Of a stretch of DNA of 64,000 nt, positions 59,240 to 64,000 are shown in pieces. Within the stretch, counting starts at the first letter, position 1; each line of letters opens with the position of its first letter. The DNA is taken from positions 124,001 to 188,000 of the forward strand of contig NZ_NMUN01000004.1 of assembly GCF_002812725.1 (NCBI RefSeq), in the 5' to 3' direction. This DNA is from Microbacterium sp. BR1. Lineage in GTDB: Bacteria; Actinomycetota; Actinomycetes; Actinomycetales; Microbacteriaceae. Made by a program: the position numbers and the translations under genes. Under the pieces are notes generated by a model. The model made no database searches and was not told where the DNA came from. It worked only from the letters and a program-made list of their open reading frames with translations.

Positions 59240-61300
59240 TTACATCGCGGCGCCGGTATAGGAGTACTTCACGAACACCTCGGACGCGATGCCGGCCTCG
59301 TCGAGCACACCCTGCACGGCGGTGAGCATGTACCTCGAGTCCCACCCCATGTAGAGGAAGTTCGACTCGTCGAGCGCGTCCCAGTGGCCGTTCCACGCCT
59401 GCTCGGGATAGATCGGCCCGCCGCGCCGCGTGCTGAAGGCGACGACGTGCTCGCGCCCGTCGGCCCACAGGCGTTTGAAGATGCGGTTGAAGAGGTACTT
59501 GATGTCGTAGACCTCCCAGTGCTCGCCACGGTACTCGACGTACTCGAACTCGCGCTCCCACCCGCGCGGCCAGCCTCGGCGGCGCACCGCGTCGAGGATC
59601 GGCGTGAGCCCGTCGTCGTCGATCGCGATCACCTGGGGGCGCGCCCAGATCTCCACGAACGCCTCGGTGAGCGCGGCCGTGCGTGCGGTGATCGCGGCCG
59701 TGCCCCATGCCGGCGCGTCCGCGAGGGCGGTCGTGAGGGCGAGGCGGCTCTGCGGGTAGATCGTGTCGCGCTTTTCGGGGAAGGATGCGTCGAACCCGCG
59801 CTCGGCGAGCGGCGTCTCGATCAGTGTCAGGTTGCCGAGTGTCGGCGCGAGCGCACGGTGGCTGTTCTGCTCGTCCTCGCTGTAGTCGGCCCACGCCCGC
59901 TCGCCGTCGCCCGTCCAGGTGTCGGCGGGTGCGAGCGGGAAGACGTGCTCGACGTCGAAGCCCTCGAGGCCCGCGCCCCCCACTGGCGCGACGCCCGCGA
60001 GGCGACCCAGAACGTATGCCGCGTGGGGGAGTGCGCCGTACTTGAGCTCGACGCGGACGCGCTCGTTCGAGGGCATGATCCGCGCGATCGCCCGGACCAG
60101 GGCATCCGCTCCGTCCTCACGGGCACGGCAGAGTCGGGCGACCAGGCGATCGTTCGACAGGCCCGAGATCGTGCGGCGCAGCAGCAGCGACTGGATGTTC
60201 TCGAGCGTCGCGATCAGCTCGACACGGTCGGTCGCGCCCTGCGCGTAGTCGCGGTACGCGCGCATGACGAGCGGGTACATGCCGCGTCCGAACGTGTTGA
60301 TATATCCCAGTTGACGGGCGATTTCGGGATCCGGTTCCTGCGTCGGGTCGAGCAGGATGCGGTAGATGTCGGAGTAGTCGCGCCACTCCGAGGCATCCGC
60401 GCGGAGCGTCGCGAGGTCGAGGCGCGGGAAGCGCTGCCGGAAGGCGTCGTACACGCTGCGCTCGCCCGCGACGGCGACCTCGCGGCCCGTGGTCATGACC
60501 AGGAAATGGCGCCAGAAGCTCGCGATCGCCTCGCCCGTGTTGCGCTCGATCGGCACCCAGTAGGCGTCCTCGATCTCGCTCTGCTCGGCGTGCGACAGGC
60601 CCATGAGGACGTAGTTGTGGATCAGCTCGTGGTCGCGCAGGGGCTCGCCCGTGGAGTTCAGGCTCTCGAAGATCTGCTGCGCATTCGCGCCCGCGCCCAG
60701 CGTGATCGACACGTGCTCGAGCTTCTGCAGGCCGCGCCAGATGCGGGGCACCTCGTCGAGACGGACCTGGCTGCGGAAGAAGGCGTAGTTGTCGTCGAAG
60801 CGCGACTCGCGGTAGGCGTGCTCGGGTCCGCGGCGGTCGAGCACGACGCTCTCGAACACGCGGGCCCAGGCCCGGTGCGGCCGCAGTTTGGTGCGCTCGG
60901 GGTCGTCGGCCCGCACGAGCACGCGCTCGAGTTCGGCCGCGAGCTCGGGGTCGACGTCGCGGACGGTGTGGTGCAGGGCCGCGACCAGCAGCATGAGCGT
61001 CGTGATGCGCTGCTGCCCGTCGATCAGCACAAGCTCACCCGCGGGGGCGGATGCATCCGGTTCCGCGTTCTCGTCGGCGCCCGGGTCGGCGCTCACGGTC
61101 GAGAGGATCGAGCCGATGAAGTGCATGCTGCGATCGTCGAGGTCTGCGACCGCACGGATGTCGCCGAGGAGCTGCTCGCAGCCGCCGATGTCCCAGCGGT
61201 ACTGGCGCTGGTAGACGGGGACGACGATCGTGGTGTCGGGCGCCGACAGCCAGGCGACCGTGTTGACCGCGATCGCGTCGACGTTGGTGGCACTGCCCAT
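59240..61300 (-). CDS. GmrSD-type DUF262/DUF1524 restriction endonuclease-like protein
   Basis: A 686-residue single-chain homologue of type IV GmrSD enzymes. The N-terminal DUF262 (GmrS-like, ParB fold) has VVPVYQRQYRWDIGGCEQLLGD and ELVLIDGQQRITTLMLLVAAL, plus QQIFESLNSTGEPL. DUF1524 (GmrD-like HNH) is about residues 430-550, with GFDVEHVFPLAPADTW and PTLGNLTLIETPL. The C-terminal 130 residues (WEREFEYVEYRGEHWEVYDI, FLYMGWDSRYMLTAV) form an extra domain. Such proteins cleave phage DNA with modified bases using NTP. The last HNH residue, often Asn after NLTL(I/L)..., is not obvious here. ATG 61300 fits the family N-terminus. No partner defence genes are adjacent. Confidence 0.85.
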   Translation of the reverse strand: MGSATNVDAIAVNTVAWLSAPDTTIVVPVYQRQYRWDIGGCEQLLGDIRAVADLDDRSMHFIGSILSTVSADPGADENAEPDASAPAGELVLIDGQQRITTLMLLVAALHHTVRDVDPELAAELERVLVRADDPERTKLRPHRAWARVFESVVLDRRGPEHAYRESRFDDNYAFFRSQVRLDEVPRIWRGLQKLEHVSITLGAGANAQQIFESLNSTGEPLRDHELIHNYVLMGLSHAEQSEIEDAYWVPIERNTGEAIASFWRHFLVMTTGREVAVAGERSVYDAFRQRFPRLDLATLRADASEWRDYSDIYRILLDPTQEPDPEIARQLGYINTFGRGMYPLVMRAYRDYAQGATDRVELIATLENIQSLLLRRTISGLSNDRLVARLCRAREDGADALVRAIARIMPSNERVRVELKYGALPHAAYVLGRLAGVAPVGGAGLEGFDVEHVFPLAPADTWTGDGERAWADYSEDEQNSHRALAPTLGNLTLIETPLAERGFDASFPEKRDTIYPQSRLALTTALADAPAWGTAAITARTAALTEAFVEIWARPQVIAIDDDGLTPILDAVRRRGWPRGWEREFEYVEYRGEHWEVYDIKYLFNRIFKRLWADGREHVVAFSTRRGGPIYPEQAWNGHWDALDESNFLYMGWDSRYMLTAVQGVLDEAGIASEVFVKYSYTGAAM

Positions 61301-61429
61301 GTGTTCTGCTTCGCCCCCTGATGCCTCGGAACCGCGGGGGCGAACCACCCGCGCGGTCCAGTCTAGGCATCCGTTCCACCCGCTCCGTTATTCACGGCCG
61401 GGGCTCCGGGGGCGTTCAGGGGCCGGAGG

Positions 61430-61442
61430 TAGGCTTGCCTAA
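61430..61442. promoter_or_regulatory. Candidate iron box (DtxR/IdeR-type operator)
   Basis: TAGGCTTGCCTAA contains the 12-bp palindrome TAGGCTTGCCTA and, with flanks AGG and AAG, resembles actinobacterial iron boxes (TTAGG...CCTAA). It is 50 bp upstream of the oxygenase-like gene and 130 bp upstream of the divergent GmrSD-like gene. Confidence 0.55.
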
Positions 61443-61492
61443 GTTGGGCCTGTTAAAACGTGCTGGCCCTCTGACGAAAGGCATGTCACCTT

Positions 61493-62266
61493 ATGGGTTA
61501 CATCAAATCCGCAGCGCTCGAAGAGACCGGCTATGTGGTGCTCGACTCCTACAACCAGGAGCTCGACCCCAAGGAATGGCTCGACATCGAGTACAACGAC
61601 TGGAAGTCCTCGGGCGACACGCGCTTCGCGCCGCTCGCGAGTGCATTCGGCGACATCGAGTGCAACGGCTTCTGGAACCACAAGCCGCCGCGCACCGACA
61701 AGGACGGCGTCTGGATCGACTCACAGACCGAGAAGGCCCCGATCCTCACGCGTCGCGCGCAGGAGCCGGGTGCGAACGTCGGTCGTTGCCGCGTGATCGA
61801 GCTGCAGCCGAACACCTACGCCGACTGCCTCTACAACCTGCACCAGGACGACAACAACCGCCTGAATCCGGACGGCACGGGCTGGGTCGTCCGCGGATTC
61901 TTCAACCTCACCGACGACAAGACGAGCTACTTCGTGCTGCGCGACAACCGCACCGACCCCGAGGGTGAGGTGCGCATCGCCCTGCCAGCCGGCGCCCAGC
62001 TGATCGTCGACACGCAGCGCCTGTGGCACGCCGCGACCCACCCGGGCACCGAGCCGCGCTACTGCCTGATCACGTCGTGGACGTCGGGCCCCGAGCTCGA
62101 CGCGTACATCGAGAAGTACAACGGCAAGCCGCACGTGCCGAACTTCGAGGTTCCGCAGGACGAGCTCGACGCGGGCCAGGCCGAGCAGACCCGCCGTCTC
62201 GCCGCGCGCGCCGCTTTCTATGCCGCGAAGGGTCAGGCCGAGAAGGTCGTGATGAGCGAGGCCTGA
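61493..62266 (+). CDS. Putative Fe(II)/2-oxoglutarate-dependent oxygenase
   Basis: A 257-residue soluble protein that I cannot place in a named subfamily. A cupin-like pattern is visible: CLYNLHQDDNN gives the HxD iron motif (His117, Asp119), RLWHAATHPG (His179 or His183) gives the distal His, and EPRYCLITSW (Arg189) the 2-oxoglutarate-binding Arg about 8 residues later. Strands GWVVRGFFNLTD and SYFVLRDN lie between. This is the HxD...H...R order of Fe(II)/2OG oxygenases, which hydroxylate proteins or small molecules. It has a good SD (GAAAGG) and its own promoter region with an iron-box-like operator, fitting an iron-linked role. The hydroxylase call is inference from motifs. Confidence 0.65.
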   Translation: MGYIKSAALEETGYVVLDSYNQELDPKEWLDIEYNDWKSSGDTRFAPLASAFGDIECNGFWNHKPPRTDKDGVWIDSQTEKAPILTRRAQEPGANVGRCRVIELQPNTYADCLYNLHQDDNNRLNPDGTGWVVRGFFNLTDDKTSYFVLRDNRTDPEGEVRIALPAGAQLIVDTQRLWHAATHPGTEPRYCLITSWTSGPELDAYIEKYNGKPHVPNFEVPQDELDAGQAEQTRRLAARAAFYAAKGQAEKVVMSEA

Positions 62267-62309
62267 GCCCCCCGCATCCGTTCTTCGGCGCCGAACACCC
62301 CTCGCGCGA

Positions 62310-62354
62310 CGAAACACCCCTCGACATCGGTTTCGATGCACGAGGGGTGTTTCG
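62310..62354. repeat. Hairpin with CGAAACACCCCTCG arms
   Basis: CGAAACACCCCTCG (62310-62323) and CGAGGGGTGTTTCG (62341-62354) are perfectly complementary. An extra left-arm-like copy, CGAACACCCCTCG, lies at 62292-62304. The same arms, diverged, are in the otsA upstream hairpin at about 26837-26900. It lies between the oxygenase stop and the convergent permease stop. Confidence 0.7.
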
Positions 62355-62417
62355 CTGTCCGGGACGGGCGGTACCGGACGGGACCCGATGCCCGGGACCG
62401 GATGCCCCGCGCCGGGC

Positions 62418-63716
62418 TTACTCGTACCGGAGCGACTCGACCGGGTCGGCGCCCGCGGCCCGGGCCGCGGGCAGGGTTCCGGCGAGGAAAGCGATGCCCA
62501 TCACGATCAGGATGACCGTCGCGATCGACACGGGGTCGAACGCCAGCAGCGTGAGACCCGGCAGGTCGGCGAGCAGCGTGTCCGCCAGTGCTGAACTGAG
62601 CGCCGTGCCCGCGAGGATCCCGATGCCGGCGCCGATCGCGCTGCCGAGGAACCCGATGAACACCGCCTCGAGGCTGAAGAGCGCGAAAACCCGCCCCGAC
62701 CCCATGCCCATGGCCTTCATCAGGCCGATCTCGCGGGTGCGCTCCTGCACCGACATGTACAGCGTATTGACGATGCCGAAGCTCGCCGCGAGCAGCGCGA
62801 TGATGGCGAACGCGTTCAGCACCAGCACGATGCCATCGATGATCGCGGTGAAGGTGCCGAGCTGATCAGCGACCGTGGTGCCCGTGTACCCCTCGGCCTC
62901 GAGCCGATCCTTGAGGGCGTCGATCTCGGCCGTCGAGGCATCCGGATCGAACCAGATGCTGGCCTGGGCGTAACGTTCCTGGTCCGCGGCCGGAACCCCG
63001 ATGTTCTGGAAGGCGACCAGCGCATCCGTGAGCGCCTGGTTCGGGGTGACGGTGGTCGTCGGACCCGAGAAGGTCTGCTCGGACACGCCCGTGACGGTGG
63101 CCTCGACGGTGTGCGACTGGCGTTCCGCATCCGTGATCCCGAACGTGACGGTCTGGCCGATCGCCGACGCGGCGTCGTCGAAACCGAGTGGTTCGACGAG
63201 CGACACGGGGATCGTGACCTCGGGGGCGCTCGAGGCATCGTCGGGTTCGGCTCCCGCCGCGAGCTGGATGGTCTGACCCGCGACGAGCCGGCCGACGCCG
63301 GTGACGTACGGGGTGCCGTCGCCGTACTGGATGTAGTCGGCGTTCACCGAGATGGTCGGCGCGACGCGCAGCACGCCGTCGATCGCGGCGAGCGCGTCGA
63401 GATCGGTCTGGTCGAGGGCGACGACGGTGCTGCCGGGCGCGGATGTCGGGCCCGCCGAGATCGCGTCGGGGTTGTACTCGATCGGACCGCCGCCGGCCGC
63501 CACGCCGGCCCCGGAGGGCTGCGTGACGGTCATCACATCGGTTGCCCCGATCGAGCTGACGGTGTCGTCGATGTAGCGGTTGATGCCCGTGCCGAGCCCG
63601 TTGGTGAGCACGAGGGTGAACGCCCCGACGAAGATCGCCAGGATCGTGAGGGTCGTCCGAACCTTGGAGCGGAAGGTCTGCGAGACGGCGGTGCCGATCA
63701 GGTCCGAGGTCTTCAT
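62418..63716 (-). CDS. ABC transporter permease (MacB/FtsX-like)
   Basis: A 432-residue permease. One N-terminal helix (TILAIFVGAFTLVLTNGLG, about 26-44) is followed by a large external domain (about 45-295), then three C-terminal helices (about 300-325, 345-380, 395-420), the MacB topology. VQERTREIGLMKAMGMGSGRVFALFSLEAVFIGFLGS is the FtsX-type signature. The last residues GADPVESLRYE are typical. Partnered with the adjacent ATPase (stop/start overlap ATGA at 63713-63716), it probably exports a peptide or performs mechanotransmission at the envelope. Confidence 0.92.
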   Translation of the reverse strand: MKTSDLIGTAVSQTFRSKVRTTLTILAIFVGAFTLVLTNGLGTGINRYIDDTVSSIGATDVMTVTQPSGAGVAAGGGPIEYNPDAISAGPTSAPGSTVVALDQTDLDALAAIDGVLRVAPTISVNADYIQYGDGTPYVTGVGRLVAGQTIQLAAGAEPDDASSAPEVTIPVSLVEPLGFDDAASAIGQTVTFGITDAERQSHTVEATVTGVSEQTFSGPTTTVTPNQALTDALVAFQNIGVPAADQERYAQASIWFDPDASTAEIDALKDRLEAEGYTGTTVADQLGTFTAIIDGIVLVLNAFAIIALLAASFGIVNTLYMSVQERTREIGLMKAMGMGSGRVFALFSLEAVFIGFLGSAIGAGIGILAGTALSSALADTLLADLPGLTLLAFDPVSIATVILIVMGIAFLAGTLPAARAAGADPVESLRYE

Positions 63717-64000
63717 GCTGCCACCTCCTCGTTCTCGACGATCAGGCCGTCACGGATCAGGATGCGCCGGTCGCAGCGCGCCGCCAGGTCTTCGTCGTGC
63801 GTCACGACGATCAGGGTGATCCCGTGTTCGCGATTGAGCCCGAACAGGATGTCTTCGACCACCGCACCCGTGTTCGAGTCGAGATTGCCGGTCGGTTCGT
63901 CGGCGAAGATGATGCGCGGATCGTTGACCAGGGCACGGGCGATGACGGTGCGCTGTTTCTGTCCGCCCGACAGATCGAGAGCCTTGTTGCGGGCCTTGTC
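63713..64000 (-). CDS. ABC transporter ATP-binding protein, C-terminal part (truncated by window edge)
   Basis: The last 95 codons of a MacB-type ATPase run off the right edge. Reading right to left: KARNKALDLSGGQKQRTVIARAL (signature motif and helix), IIFADEPTGNLDSNTG (Walker B and D-loop), IVVTHDEDLAARCDRRILIR (switch His), ending VENEEVAA. The 5' part with Walker A lies beyond the window. Stop TGA overlaps the permease ATG, so the pair is one operon. ATPases of this class energise mechanotransmission by their MacB-like permeases. Confidence 0.92.
   Translation of the reverse strand, partial: DKARNKALDLSGGQKQRTVIARALVNDPRIIFADEPTGNLDSNTGAVVEDILFGLNREHGITLIVVTHDEDLAARCDRRILIRDGLIVENEEVAA

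Overview
The window looks like a chromosomal segment from a high-GC actinobacterium of the family Microbacteriaceae, most likely Microbacterium or a close relative. The evidence is the strong G/C bias at third codon positions, frequent GTG and TTG starts, an actinobacterial-type tmRNA whose tag ends in ALAA, the actinobacterial glutamyl-tRNA synthetase signature (HVGL and KLSKR), DUF222/HNH endonuclease and TIGR03767-type phosphoesterase families, and many probable leaderless promoters (TANNNT followed about 6 nt later by the start codon). No prophage, transposase, CRISPR array or rRNA operon was seen. It is mostly core chromosome with a few accessory loci.

1-13.6 kb: the 5' part of an M20 peptidase gene, a SIMPL-domain protein, a DUF222/HNH nuclease, tmRNA, a small P-loop kinase-like protein, a three-gene minus-strand operon (Tat-type metallophosphoesterase, lipoprotein, membrane protein), a flotillin, a formylglycine-enzyme-like protein, and a minus-strand copper operon (membrane protein, CopC, PCu(A)C chaperone, DyP peroxidase). 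Short REP-like copies of a TTCGACAGGCTCAG motif are confined to this part.

14-19 kb: divergent from the copper operon is a three-gene exopolysaccharide module. It comprises a processive GT2 synthase, a membrane-anchored GH26-type glycanase, and UDP-glucose dehydrogenase, which supplies UDP-glucuronate. DyP/PCu(A)C/CopC next to a GT2 synthase and a glycanase recalls the Streptomyces CslA/GlxA/DtpA glycan system, although no GlxA is present here.

19-31 kb: hypothetical protein, lipoprotein, HisN-type phosphatase, tRNA-Lys, zinc alcohol dehydrogenase, an IclR regulator divergent from a CoA-transferase (two subunits) and thiolase operon, then trehalose synthesis (otsA-otsB).

29-50.5 kb: branched-chain amino acid and serine biosynthesis. 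ilvD, ilvB, ilvN and ilvC lie in a row and end at a strong terminator. serA, leuB and ilvE follow, with the TetR/MFS pair fused into the leuB transcript. Then come an FAH-family hydrolase, an MFS transporter, gltX and tRNA-Gln. As written, ilvB carries a frameshift at the junction of its first and second domains, and the 3' part of ilvD has codon use unlike the rest. A large lamin-tail/phosphoesterase surface protein and a CAP-domain protein sit between ilvC and serA.

50.7-64 kb: TetR/MMPL exporter pair, two small membrane proteins, an ABC-F ATPase preceded by a 10-residue leader peptide and an SD-sequestering hairpin, an SGNH hydrolase divergent from a TetR regulator across a perfect operator palindrome, a GmrSD-type (DUF262/DUF1524) restriction-like protein, a putative Fe(II)/2-oxoglutarate oxygenase behind an IdeR/DtxR-like iron box, and the end of a MacB-like ABC exporter.

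Many gene ends are followed by long GC-rich hairpins. Several of these share nearly identical arms.
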